From Ceratothoa steindachneri (taxonomy: Eukaryota > Arthropoda > Malacostraca > Isopoda > Cymothoidae), in the NCBI GenBank assembly GCA_963969495.1, contig OZ018324.1, positions 46,079,019-46,143,018 on the forward strand: a DNA stretch of 64,000 nt, read 5' to 3'. Positions 34,282-45,825 of the stretch are shown in pieces. Made by a program: the position numbers and the translations under genes. The notes beneath the pieces were generated by a model. The model made no database searches, had not been told where the DNA came from, and saw only the letters and a list, made by a program, of their open reading frames with translations. Within the stretch, counting starts at the first letter, position 1; the number at the start of each line of letters is the position of its first letter.

Positions 34282-34340
34282 GGGGGTTGAATGGCTGACA
34301 AGAAACATGGCTGAAACTCAGGTTCAAGACATACCTAAGT
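34282..34340 (+). CDS. Candidate short host exon, possibly first coding exon
   Basis: An acceptor-like TTTTTATCTTTCAG ends at 34281. A consensus donor GTAAGTAAG begins at 34341. One reading frame stays open across all 59 bases (one leading and one trailing base outside 19 codons) and encodes EWLTRNMAETQVQDIPK-like text. An internal ATG at 34307 has a strong initiation context (AAACATGG) and would start MAETQVQDIPK. The exon is too short for family assignment, and neighbouring exons were not identified within the window. It could be a 5' coding exon, a micro-exon, or chance juxtaposition of splice-like signals. Confidence 0.4.
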
Positions 34341-34549
34341 GTAAGTAAGGAAATGATTTTAATTTCGATGGTTTATCGGGTAATAAGACAGATATAATTA
34401 AAAGAGGAACTGATTCAATGCATATATTGAGAATGAATCCCTTAAGTAATTCTTTCAAAAACAAGAAGTCGTAGCATGTAAATGACAACAAATCACCTAT
34501 GTAGTGGGATTTGTTAGAATAATATTATTTCCCCACCTCCTAAGATATT

Positions 34550-35280
34550 ACTCCGGGAGAGAAAGCGAGTCATTCCCCCCCCCCCTCCCTCCTTCCGAAC
34601 TCACCCTTTTTGGACTTGCTGCCAGGTCACCGCAAAAAGTCACACCGAGGCATGACGCTGAAATTGAAGGCTATCTTCTCGCCTTCTCAATTCCCCCTCC
34701 CCAGGCCGGGAGATTACTCATCTATTTTGTAGGCTGGCCGCGAACAGTTTTTATGGCTCCAGCAGCTAGTCGTCCATCTGGCCGCTAATCCCTGCCTCTT
34801 ACGCCTTTCCGCAAGGAGAAGCTTGGGCCTCACGACAGACAACGAGGGTTCGTGACGGCCTCTCTCTCTCTCCCTGTTTTGAAGAACTCCGGGTATATAT
34901 GCACCCTCCTCCGGATTACAAACAGATTTAGTTAGAAGACACTTCACCGAAAGGAGTTCAGTTCAACGAAGCTCTCTCCTGAGAAGTGTGAGTGACGGTC
35001 GCAAGCCACGGAAGAGCTGGACATCACACCCGTAACTTTGGGTCAGGGAGAAGAGTCTCGTGAGGCAACGTCAGCTTTCCCTAACCGCCTTCGGATCGAG
35101 GATTAGAGAAGCCGTCCTCCGAAGTTCCTCTGGTGACCTCTTGAGGAAAAGACGCCCATTAGTACGCTCAAGCGAGTGTGGAGAAGTCATCTCCACACTC
35201 TCTACAGATTAACACGAATGGATAAATTGGAATAAACATCCAATATGGCAAAATCTGTAGAGAAATTGATGTTTACATAA
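34550..35280 (+). promoter_or_regulatory. Promoter-like, possibly LTR-derived segment with RNA hairpins
   Basis: A GC-richer island in AT-rich DNA. TATATAT at 34894-34900 lies about 30 bases before an AGATTTAGTT initiator-like site (34924-34933). Downstream, inverted repeats could form hairpins: CACTTC/GAAGTG with AGGAG/CTCCT (34940-34988), and a perfect 11-bp stem at 35174-35200. AATAAA occurs at 35231, within a further 12-bp inverted repeat. TATA, leader and polyadenylation signal within about 350 bases suggest a solo LTR, but no LTR ends, target duplication or second copy was found. Open frames at 34504-34947 look like composition artefacts. Confidence 0.35.
35174..35263. repeat. Nested perfect inverted repeats around AATAAA
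   Basis: GAGTGTGGAGA / TCTCCACACTC (35174-35184 and 35190-35200, 5-nt loop), followed immediately by TCTCTACAGATT / AATCTGTAGAGA (35199-35210 and 35252-35263), which encloses AATAAA at 35231-35236. Confidence 0.85.
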
Positions 35281-35799
35281 TCGTTATTTCAGGACAACAT
35301 CAGTACAAAAAATGTATAACCACCAGGAGATGAGATGGAGTCGCTATTATTGCTGCTGTCTTTCTTTGCCTCACACTTACACCGATCACCCCTTTGCTTA
35401 CACCTTTGCAACCCAATATATTTCTTCTTTGATGAGTTAGGTAATCTCTTGAATGTTATTTTTACAAAATCCTCGTGAGGAGACTCGGCGACTTCAATAT
35501 CCCCCAAAATATCACTTCATATTAACGAGATTTTGATGCCTTAGAAAGTTTTTCTCTCTTCCAATTCGTCAAATCCCCAACTCACACCTACGGGAACATT
35601 CGTGATCTCGGGTTCTCTTAATAGACATTTTAACAACTTTTGTCAGGGACACCTCAAAGGCTATCTCTGATCAGTCTATTATCCAATTAGGCTAAACTCT
35701 TCATCTCAAAATCACCTCCCCAATGATTTAGTTGCACGGTCATACAACCTAAGACTTAACTGAGCCTAGTCTGATGTATATGTATCTTGCTTCACTTCT
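35281..35799. other. Unassigned stretch before LINE
   Basis: May contain the decayed 5' part of the plus-strand LINE. No domain can be supported. Confidence 0.35.
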
Positions 35800-37860
35800 G
35801 TCCGATAGCCCAATCTCTTCCCCTCTTCTGACCTTAACCTTTTCCTCCAGTCCTTTAGGCAGTCACTCTAATCCTGTATTGATACTCACGCTCCACTTTG
35901 TCCTGCTTTCATTCACAGAACCAGCTCCCATTAGTTCTCCAACATGCTCGATAAGGGTGAAAAACCAAGGATAGCCTGTGAGAGTCGTCTTCTTTCGTTA
36001 AGCTTCCGATTAAGGGTCACGGGACAAGCTTTTCTCGCTTATTCTCTTGCAACTCATTCGTACACAGCCCTCCTGTAATCCTCCCAGGAGGCGCATATCC
36101 GTAAAATTCTGGAGGAAAAAAAAGAAGCATTATGCAGTTTTCAACTCTTCGTTCGTCTCTTGTTTCTAATATCCCATACTCCCGCCTCCTGCTCACATAT
36201 CTCCATCCGCATTCTGTAGGTTTTTCCTTGAAAAGTTAGTTAAATTCATTTTGATATCCCTTATTCGTCTTCCCCCTGTCGCACTATAATATCTTTTATT
36301 CAACCTCCTAATATCACTTCCTTCGCCCTAGTCTCTTCTGAAGAGATTGCTTCAATACTCCTCTCATGTAAATAAACCTGCTCTCGGCTTGGCACCTCAA
36401 CATACAGTCTCGAAGTTCAGTTCTTACCTGTCTTCCTATTACACTTACTGGGTATTTTTAACGCATCTTTGGCGTGGTGCATTCTGCTGTCAATCCGATA
36501 TTGAAGAAACAAAATCTTTACATTAATAATTTTTCAAACCCTCTTCTTATATCTCGACTTCCGTTTATATTCAAGACTATTAAACAGGTAGTAGCACTAA
36601 TCACATATCCTTCTCGAGCATAGATAAAACAAAACATTCCAATCTGAATTCAAAGCAAGTCACAGCACTGAATCGCGTCCTAAATATAACTGAGCAACTC
36701 CGCTGGGACGCTAACCCTGTGTTGCCTTCATTTCTGGTGCTTTTCTATTTCTTGGCGGCGTTTAACAGTTTGACTACTTTGTTATTGTCTACCGGCTTCT
36801 AAACATCCTGGGTGTCTCTGGAAATTCTCTATACAGGTTTTTCACTTATCAATCATCTCGTACTCTTTCCGTCCACATAGTTTGGTGAGGTCTCTCGACC
36901 AGCTGCTGTGTTCTTTGGTGTTCCTCATGGTTCTTTCATTGTCACGCTACTTTTTCGTATCTAATTCCTTTCTCTTGCCTCTTTCTTTGTCGTCTGAGTC
37001 TATCGTTTCATTTCTCTGCTAATGACATGCAAATAATTCTCTGCTCCTCCCCAAACTCATTCGCCGACACCGTCACCAATTTTTATCCGCTACGAGACAC
37101 GAATACTGGCTGGCTATTGGATAAATTACTCAAAGTAAAAATGAAACAATTCAGGTCTTTTGATTAGCACCTCAGAAAATGTCGATCGCTGTACAAATAT
37201 AGCCCATCTCTCAATTTCGGTGGCTCACTGATCGCTTTCTATGACGGCGTTACAAATCTGGGTGTTTACTGTGCCAGTAAACTTGATCCATATCACATTT
37301 TTCTAATATCAGCAAATCGCCTAACTGCTTTCTCTGTAACCTCTGTAATATCTGTCTCACTTCAACCAAAAAAGTTTTAGACAGTAATCCATGCCTTTGT
37401 TACCACCTACCTTGATTTTTGTAATTCTCTTCCCGCTGGAGACCCCAACACTACATTTCATCCCCTTCAACTTGTCCAGAACTTTGCGACACGAGTTCTC
37501 CTCCGTCAAAAGCGATTCTCTAGCGCCATACTGCTGCTCCGAGAAATTCACTAGTTGTCAATTAAACCATTAAACTTCGAACTACAACTAAATAAATCCT
37601 TCTCACATTCAAGATATAAAACAACGCAACTCCCTCTTCTCTTTCATCTTCTCTATTTGTGTCGTTATATAAAACACCTTTTACTCAGAAAGTGCCCTCT
37701 TGAGCAGGTATCTGCTGCATGAATGATCGTATATTCTTTGTAGTTGGTTCTAAGCTTCTAGCGGGCACAGATAATCCACTTTTACAGTGTATCTTTTTCC
37801 TAGTCGATAGACTAGCACCCTCTATGGATTCAAAGTCTTGAAGGGCACCTTATGAAACCT
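35800..37860 (+). pseudogene. CR1/L2-like LINE ORF2 remnant
   Basis: Plus-strand text, spread over three frames, follows the order of a CR1/L2-group reverse transcriptase. It starts with a linker with LRSSLVS-type residues (about 36150), then NFSNPLLISRLPFIFKTIKQ (about 36525-36590), which corresponds to the conserved arginine-proline-x-serine-x-leucine-proline-phenylalanine block. Then come a degenerate substrate block near 36720-36770, NDMQIILCSSPNSFADTVTN (about 37020-37080) in the place of the catalytic ADD motif, and NLGVYCASKLDP (about 37258). VIHAFVTTYLDFCNSLPAGD follows (about 37390-37440), then HPLQLVQNFATRVLLR (about 37460-37510). The AGxP and LQxVQNxAAR blocks are diagnostic of these LINEs. 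The catalytic first Asp reads Asn. An endonuclease remnant may start near 35800 but is weak. Confidence 0.78.
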
Positions 37861-37869
37861 ATATTATTA

Positions 37870-38454
37870 TTATATTAAAATGAAAAGACAAAAATATGGG
37901 ATCATGAAGTGACAGCAACTAAAAATACCCAAGAACAATAGGATTGGGCAATACTAGCCATCAAAAGGAACATTTCACACATGGAGATTAAAAGACTCGA
38001 AGAATCGTTGTAACAGTAAAGTCAGCATGGACTTTGGGAACTAATCATTTTAACTCCATATCAACCGACGAGACGAGACCTTCTCGTCATTAGAACTTTA
38101 TCAACTTGTTTGAAGGTAGAAGCTCCACTATATTCCTTGTGATATTAACACTCGATGCATGGAAGCAGGTTACAAATTTACTAACAGAGATTAATGATAT
38201 AGAGAACTACTGTTGTATAGGCACACCCTCAAATGGATCGGCACTAATTTCCTTACGTTTCTTACTGGAAGAACGGCGAAAAAATCAGATATCTGCCTAG
38301 CTAGGAATAATATTCCATTTATTTCCAACAAACAACCTATGAAGATACCTTGAAGTAAGCACACCACAATTTTTATCCCAATCAACAGAAATTGCATCTA
38401 AATCCGAACAGAAATCCAAAAAGCTTACGGAAAGGCAGACTGGCATATATAAAA
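37870..38454. other. Gene-free stretch
   Basis: Two short overlapping frames on opposite strands (38106-38397) show no family resemblance. Confidence 0.45.
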
Positions 38455-38990
38455 AACAAGGGCCGCTGACCAAATGTCGCGTGCTCTTACTTATTATGAT
38501 TTATGACGTTAAGACCTACAAAACTTTCTATTATTTTCAGACGAACCTTGGGAGGACCATGGCAATTTTATCATTGGAAAGACCATGTAAAACAACAAAA
38601 GGGTTACAAATTTCGCTAGGATAGACTGAATAGTTATGATGTTATTGCTAAAACAAAAAAATGCCCTGGTTATTCTTGGAAAATCTTTGGCAATTATATC
38701 ATTCTAAGGAAAATGTAAAATAACATAAGTGTTTCAAATTTCGTTAGAATCGGCCGAATTTTTATGATGTTATTGCCAAAGCGAAGTAATTACCGGGCAA
38801 ACTTTGGGAGGAGTTTAACAATAATATCATTCGGAAGAGCATATAAAACAACGTACGGTTTCAAATTTCATTAGAATCGGCCCAATAGTTACAATATTAT
38901 TACATAAACAAAAAAATAGCAAAACAGGGACCGACCAACCGATATAGTGAGATGTAGAGTCACCTGCCACTTAAAAGCTGAACCAATATA
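38455..38990. repeat. Composite tandem-repeat element, copy D (most complete)
   Basis: The left module has GGGCCGCTGACCAAATGTCG and CGTGCTCTTACTTATTA (38460-38502). Three tandem units follow, with the CAAATTTCG phrase at about 38604, 38733 and 38859 (periods 129 and 126). The right module has AAACAGGGACCGACCAACCG and GTGAGATGTAGAGTCACC (38923-38972). This copy shows left module, core and right module together and so defines the element. Transposition mechanism not evident. Confidence 0.8.
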
Positions 38991-40179
38991 TCCCAAAAGC
39001 ACTGGAGTAGGTTAATCTAGAAGAAATCGTGAAATAACCAGCTCGATTAACTAACCTACTAAAGAGAAGCGAATAAAGATTTGATACTAAGAACTTAAAA
39101 AACAATTGCACAATACAGACGGACCAAATAAATTAAAATTGTTTACAGAGAAATTAAAATGGAACAAGAAAGGGTAAGAACACTTTGGCAATCTAATTGC
39201 ATATATTTTTCACCTATTTGACATGATCACAAATAATTTTAGGGAGTGTAAAGAAAGTAATTTAAGCTTTTAAGAGATGGAAATGTGTCTACAAGGATAC
39301 TTATACATATTCTTGCCGTAGGCAGGAAAACACTGCTAAAGGTAAATAATTAAGAAGTGTTCTGAGGGCGCTTTATTTACATTTTGCGAGAAACCAGAAA
39401 TAAAGCGGAATCAATCTCTTTCTTACATTAAAAATGAAGGAAAAATAGGCGAAAGTTTGGTCACAAATGAATTCACAAGATAAGGATAAAACTTTAATAA
39501 TCTAAGAGTGTCATATTTTTCGTATTTTAGGAAGTCTGCTTCCATTTCACTGTCCTTCATGTGACCGCAACATGCCCTATGGTACATAAAGTAGGATTAA
39601 GACGGTTGGTGGAAAATCTTCATACGAAGGAGCGCGTTTAAAGCCCAGTAGAACGAATCTTTCCCTTCTAAATGGAGTAGAAATTATTCAGTCATAAAAG
39701 GAAAGAAACAATTTATATATTAAGAAGAAGTTAAAGCCCAGTAGAACGAATCTTTCCCTTCTAAATGGAGTAGAAATTATTCAGTCATAAAAGGAATGAA
39801 ACAGTTTATATATTAAGAAGAAGTTAAAAAGTAAAAAAAATGCATTATAGTAGTTTATTGTCTCAGGTTTATATTTAAGCAATAACCCGTTTAAATCAGT
39901 AAATACACTCAAGAAAGGCATTGAGCTCTCTTGACCAAAGAAGAACCGCATTTACCTTAATGCTTCATCCTTTAGGCTAGTTTCAATTATATATACTCCC
40001 ACAAGTTTCTCTTTTCAGAACATGCAAAGAAAAAGACGTGTTTTAATAAACTTACTCATATTATTTTTATAAACAAAATAAAAAGTTATTTAGAATAAAG
40101 TGACTTATAAAATGTTTTAGCAAATGTTTCCCGTAGAACTTCACTTATTTGTCTTAAGGTTTGTGAGTGTTTTATTTTA
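38991..40179. other. AT-rich stretch holding a recent 93-bp duplication
   Basis: Apart from the tandem pair at 39640-39826, no feature was recognised. Confidence 0.5.
39640..39826. repeat. Two near-identical 93-bp tandem units
   Basis: AAAGCCCAGTAGAACGAATC starts at 39640 and again at 39733. The two units differ at about two positions (AAAGAAACAATT versus AATGAAACAGTT), so the duplication is recent compared with the rest of the window. Confidence 0.95.
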
Positions 40180-40184
40180 TTCTT

Positions 40185-40500
40185 TTCCTATCTTTGACAA
40201 AGATCTAGAACATTCTTTTGTTTCTGGGCAAAAACTTCCTCATGGAGTATCTTCCATAGGTTTCTTATCAGGTTAAATATGGGTTGTGCGCAGGCCTCTT
40301 CATTACTTGGATATATTCAGCATCTAATAATTACTTTACCCTTTTTTTGAGTGTCACGAAAAGGTATCTTTCAAGACAACAGGGTCACGTACTCCCTATG
40401 TTTGAAAAGAGGGCATCACATGCTCCAGAACAAGATTCTTGTGTACTTCAGCGTATACTTTGCTCTGTGAATGCACGAGCGGTCAGAATTTAGCGCTTGA
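40185..40500 (-). pseudogene. Tc1-type transposase C-terminal fragment, minus strand
   Basis: Minus-strand reading gives MKRPAHNPYLT, then in the adjacent frame FNLIRNLWKILHEEVFAQKQ. This resembles the C-terminal DDE segment of Tc1 transposases, where a tryptophan-proline-x-glutamine-serine-proline-aspartate-leucine-asparagine block is followed by the catalytic Glu in a [PL]IE-x-LW motif; here the Glu reads Arg. The upstream part is too degraded to assign. A 69-codon plus-strand frame over the same place is antisense. Confidence 0.5.
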
Positions 40501-43017
40501 AAACATGTCTCAAACTGCCAAGCTTCTACCTCCAAATTTGACCGTAGTTTTTATTCATTTGAGATTGAATCTTTTACCTATACCACAGCTCACAGTCGTT
40601 ATCCATTCGATCAGAACAAATTAAATAAATTTAGTCACTGAAAAATTCTTCCCCACACACATTTCAGCCATTACATCTGGATTCCCTTATATTCAAGGAG
40701 GTCAACGAATAATGATAAATTCCCTTAATGGACTTTAGGATAATATGAACATATCATTGGTAAGGGTTACATTAATTGAAGTTCAGAAATTCATCTCTTC
40801 TCGGCACGCTATTTTTACACACTTCCTTTTAATTTCTTACTGTAATAAATCTTTAAGATTTAAATCACTAAATCTTGCAGTAATCAAAGAACTTACATGT
40901 AAGTTGAGGTGTACTAAACTTCAGTTACTTATGGCAAGGTTATATATTCTATTATACTTAAAAGAACTTGTTTCACACAAATCCTCTAACATTTACCTTT
41001 CAAAGTCTCGGCCTTGAAAACAGAAAATTTTGACATAGGTTCTTTTACAGAGAAAACGCCAAGAGTATTTAAAATGTTGTTTTTAAACACATAAATCTTC
41101 ACTCTTGTTTTAAGATTCTTATTGTACAAGCTATCATAACTCTTCGCCAAGCTTTGCGAAAAACCTTTCCCTAAATATTAGCTTTGTTCCTCATTTGGTG
41201 TAATTTGTAATGCCTTTAATTTTCATCTCTCTGACTTGATTCCGAGTTTGATATTATCATACTAATTAGCTCCACTTTTTCTAATTAACTTTCCTTCATT
41301 GATTTTCTAAGAGTTAATGATTTTTATGAGGTTATGACAAGTTGAATTAAATGGAATCGGAATTGTCTTTGGATAAGGCGTACCTTGGTCTTATGTCTAA
41401 AGTGGAAGTAAAAATTTTAAAATTTGCACGATTGCCTCATGATATGGGAGACTGGGTTAATTCAAGAGATTGGGTTTGAGGAGAAAAAACTCTAGATAAA
41501 TTTTGTGATTTTTTTTTTTTTACTCATTAATAATACTTTTGTCTTTTTAAATTTTTTGGTAAATCAAACCCTCTATTAAAAAAAATATTTATCAACAAGT
41601 TTATTTTATCAGTAATTATTTTGGTATTGTGGGAGTAATGCTCAAAAGTAATCAGGCTTTGTCGAGGGATTATTTATTTTGTGTCTTCTGATTTACGACT
41701 GCTCTTGTTGCGGAGATACGAGAAATGCAAACACTTCCCAATCCAATATTATTCTATCTTTGTTAAGTATATCTAAATAAGAACTTGGTTGGACAAATTT
41801 ATAACATTTTTTCCAATTATTTCCTCCAAATATTAATCAATAAAAGGTTAAATTTACATTTCTCTTCTCCTATCTGAAGTCGTAAATATTTTATTGTTGG
41901 AAACTCTATGAAAAATCTTGGTTGCAAATTTAACACATCATCACTATTTTTAGATGATCATCCAAGGTAAATGATAGGTCGTTAAATATAGTTAAAATAG
42001 CAAAGGACATTATACACATCTGATACAATAATGCTCATTAGTGGTAATTGGAACAACTGACATGGAGAGCCGCAAAATGCAATCAGACGAATTACATAGT
42101 TCGTGTTATTTGAGGAAATACATTTACCTAATGGATTCTTTGGCTAGGGGAATTTTGCAAATATGGCCTGTAAATGTCTAATTAACTGATAAAGTAGGAA
42201 CCTTAACAGGTACAAGTCGTCATCTATTGTTAAAATGTATATGCATCAAATTTCTTCATGGAATAAAGATCGCTGAAGTCAAAAGCAAAGTCTCAAAGAA
42301 TTATTTATTTGTTTTCTCTTACAACAGAAGAACATTAAAGGGATTTAGCTTGCCGAATAATAAGATGAAGCATTTATTCACTCTTACTTGCACAGGCATT
42401 CTTAAGATGCAATATAGTAGGGTATGTTTTACACTGACTTATAGGTATACAAGCTCATTTAACCTAGTGCAAATCACCTAGTACTTTTTAAAGTTAAATG
42501 AGAGTTCACATAAAATACCAGGTTGTTCATTTGATATGATTTTCGAGATATGCAGGTTGTTCTCAGTTATATTTAGATCAGTTTGAGAGGAGCTAATTCA
42601 GTAGTTTACCGATCGTTTTCCAAATTAGAGAAATGAAGTTATCCTAAAGGGTTTCCTTTTTCCGGTAGATCCGATTGGGGAAGAATACAGGCCTGAACTT
42701 GATGATCACTATTTATTGAGATTAAGCTTAATAGCATATTTCCGTAGAATATTTTCAGGTTTAACTTTAGCATCAATTGTTTAAGGTATACCGTGTATTT
42801 ATCTTTTGACTTCATATGGTGCCTTCCATTGTATTAGAATGATTTTAGTATTTTATTCCAAGGCATATAATATGCTTGAAACCTTTTATAAATACTCATT
42901 TTATTGCTTTATGTTTACTTCTACCTTAGTAAAAGCAATCTTATCCGTTTGAAACACTTCTTTCATAGATCAATCTCCTACTCGTAGTTACTCCTATTTG
43001 TAGGATCTTTTTGCTCG
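40501..43017. other. Long AT-rich gene-free stretch
   Basis: Short open frames at 40745-41017 and 42227-42481 have no recognisable domain or start context. No repeats or RNA genes seen. Confidence 0.5.
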
Positions 43018-43019
43018 TC

Positions 43020-43400
43020 AAAAGTTGTCAGTGAATAAGAAGAAGACCAAAGTTTCTCCTGCTATATAGTAACTTAAAGAGAAAACATTAAGGTATCCCT
43101 TGGTTTGCAATTTCAAGAACTGCAAATAAAGGGGAGTGCTGCGATATATCTGAGCTAGTCCTTTGAGAGCATAATGTAACCATTTAAGTAAAATGATTTT
43201 ACAACCCTGCTCATACGTTCGCAGAAGCATTTATCCTGTGGACGGTAAGGAGTTGTAAACAAAAATTTGATCGTCATAATTTTGCAAATCTCTTCAAATA
43301 GTTCTGAAATAAATTGACTTAATCTGTCACTGTTAATTTCTTTAGGAATACATCTGCATGAAATAACCTTAGGCAAGGCTCTAGTGATAGAGATGGAATT
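43020..43400 (-). pseudogene. Retroviral-type integrase core fragment, minus strand
   Basis: Integrase joins element DNA to the host chromosome. The minus-strand frame from 43376 reads ITRALPKVISCRCIPKEINS followed by DRLSQFISELFEEICK, the strand-helix block with the second catalytic Asp (NSDR). IKFLFTTPYRPQ and then CERMSRVVKSF follow; the latter carries the catalytic Glu in the place of the usual VERxNR motif. After a frameshift, remains of the post-core block reach 43018. The first Asp region is absent. Ty3/gypsy-like by pattern, separate from the element at 15374-20756 and in the opposite orientation. No LTRs recognised around it. Confidence 0.75.
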
Positions 43401-45099
43401 TATAATTATATGCTGGATTCATTTGAAATAGATTTAACATTTCATTGGATAACCTCTGTTTATGTTTCTTATTCTCTTAGAACGGATCTGAATTGTTCAA
43501 CAGCTCAGCTAGTACAAAGGTCTTGAAGATATAATTACCTGTTAGGACACGATTGCAATTAATTGAAGCTGGCGACAGCCTTTATACAACTTATAATGAA
43601 TTGTTAGGAAGAGGAAATTTTGTGATAGGAAGCGTGTTTTTATTTCTCAAATAATCGAGTAACTAGCAAATATTTGTGTCCCTAAATCAGCATCTTGTCA
43701 GATCAGATGATACACAAAAATGCATGAACAATTCAGGTGGCTGCAGGTGTTATGGTTTCCTTAGGAATCCTCACGAGCTTTTGTATTGTACAGCTATGTA
43801 TACATTAGGTATCTGCTAGTTCCAATATCTTTGAAAATTATTTTTATTTTATTAATGAAAGTTTTATTTAATTTTGTGAAGAGTGGAGAAACTGATTTTA
43901 AAGGACTTGGTCTTGTATGTTATTAAAAGGATACGAGACCTTCTCGCTTTCAAACCAAATTTAATATACAAGAGGAAATATTTTGGAAAAGTTAAGTAAC
44001 TTCCCCTTCTCTATTTACATGGAGCAAAACGTTTTCTGGTAATATTCAGTAGTTGTTTTAAAACCAGGCAGATCATTATTTAGCCCAAAGTAATCGTTGC
44101 TCAATTCCTATGGTAAAATAGAAAATTGGTATAACTTAATCTTTACGTGTAAACGAAGGAACCAGTTATATGGCAGAGACTTCCTTCGGTTACCCAGAGA
44201 AGCAAGAAATTTTATCAAATCGAAAAAGATAAGAGGAGATTATATCGTTTCGATCCTCAAATATTTACCTTTTTTTACTTGAGAGGACGGTAGCTTTGTT
44301 TTCTGAAGCACACTTGTTCTTTCTACAATTTGGCAAAAATTAATTCTTTTGATGCATCGATATTTTATAATTCGTTTCTTGTGTGTAGTTTTTGGCCTTT
44401 TCTTTTAATTTCAATCTTTTTTAATTCGATTTTCCATGAATCATTTCTCCTTTGCATTGCTTGTGCTCTATTTATCTTATTGCTCTGCAATAAATTCTAC
44501 CAATTCTCTTCTAATTAGGCCTAAACTTTCACCAAACCAAAGTGCTAATAAGGAGATTTTATTTTCTATTTAAAATGAAAGATCAGTGAGTAACAAGAAA
44601 ATCAACGGTAATAAAGTAAACTTGTATTGATCAGTTTTGGGTGGTGGAAATCACATAGGAATAGCTACACCTGAACTATATCTAAATCCAATTAATTAAA
44701 TTAATTTATCTATCGTAGGATAAAAGAGTGACATCTTCAGACCTGAGGTCTTCTTTAGGTCACTGAAAATTTTATTGGGTTTGTTATTAAGGCAATTCTA
44801 TAGGTAAATTAAATAACTGAGAGTTAATCAATACTAAAATCAACTGAAGCCCCAGGTTATAAATTGAGAAACAAAGATGTTTTACTTATCTTCATTATAA
44901 AAGAAAATAACGCAGACTATTAGTTAATTTCTACGGATATATTTACCAAAGTCATATTACCTGTGGCATCGGAACCTGCTGCAGGCTTTCTAGACTCCCC
45001 CCTCTGTTTAATTGGTTAAAAACTGGTGATCTTGGACCTAAGCTCCACCTTGGTGTAGGCAGATTTGTTGGTCTTTCTCTAAAGGATGCATCACACATA
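43401..45099. other. AT-rich stretch with one short inverted repeat
   Basis: GTGACATCTTCAGACC and its imperfect reverse complement GGTCTTCTTTAGGTCAC lie head to head at 44729-44765. Short frames at 44097-44518 are not recognised. Confidence 0.5.
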
Positions 45100-45189
45100 T
45101 TAGTACAGTATGATGCAGTCTTGGAGGTTAGGAGGGTAGACGTTCAAATTGATGTGCTTGTTAAGCAAGGACGTCCTTTCAGCGGCTAC

Positions 45190-45825
45190 CTCCTGAATCC
45201 TGGATTAAACCAAATTCTCCAGGCAGTTGATGTAGCTCTCTGTATTGAGTCTGATGTCTTCCGGGAAGAGAAAAGGACAAATAACAACGCTCTTGCTACT
45301 GATAATACCAAAACTCCTTGATGTAGATGTGAAAATTGGTCTCTAAGACTCTCGGTACATCTTTGGGAGCACAGCAATCTACTGTAGTGATTGTTTTGCG
45401 AATTCACCACTTTGACCTGGCATACTAAAGTATGCCAGGCTTGAGAGATGAAGTGTTTCAATTTGTACACTAATTCCCAGTACGTTAGATCCGCTTGTCT
45501 TTCATCTCCTGCGACAGAAGCTTGCCATTTCTCCTCTTGAATGAGTAATAACTGATGTCCTTGTGTTCTAAATGCCTGACTAGAAGAGACTCTGACACTC
45601 CTTTGTCTCTGGCTATGAACCTCAATATGTTGCTTGGATAGTTGCTAATGGTAACCAGGATCTTCGCAACAATTTCGGTAGCTTTTTTCCTATCTGAATG
45701 CCTAGAATGAGATTTTTGAGCCGCCATACCCTCTTAATCACATCGAACTCTTTTTGGATTATATGCATCGTCCTCAGATTGAGACTCAAATATTTGGAGC
45801 TACCGACGTGAATACTAAGCATCAC
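45190..45825 (-). pseudogene. TcMar-type transposase remnant, minus strand
   Basis: The minus-strand frame at 45727-45485 reads NYPSNILRFIARDKGVSESL, then HLEHKDISYYSFKRRNGKLL and SQEMKDKRI. This is the second helix-turn-helix and the linker of a Tc1/mariner transposase subgroup common in invertebrates (Arg-x-Ile-Ala-Arg-Asp-x-Gly-Val-Ser, then Lys-Ser-Tyr and Glu-Lys-Met-Lys). Continuing across stops, KDVPRVLETNFHIYIKEFW and EDIRLNTESYINCLENLV, then IQEVAAERTSLL (about 45360-45170), fit the interior between the catalytic residues. The catalytic aspartates are not preserved. No element ends found. Confidence 0.65.

Noticed and set aside
34504..34947. 94- and 77-codon frames around the poly-C tract
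   Set aside because: Opposite-strand pair over a low-complexity C-rich and CT-rich region; better explained as leader or LTR DNA.
1..38990. Tandem ~125-bp units as CRISPR-like repeats
   Set aside because: The whole unit is repeated without unique spacers, the setting is eukaryotic, and no cas-like genes are present.
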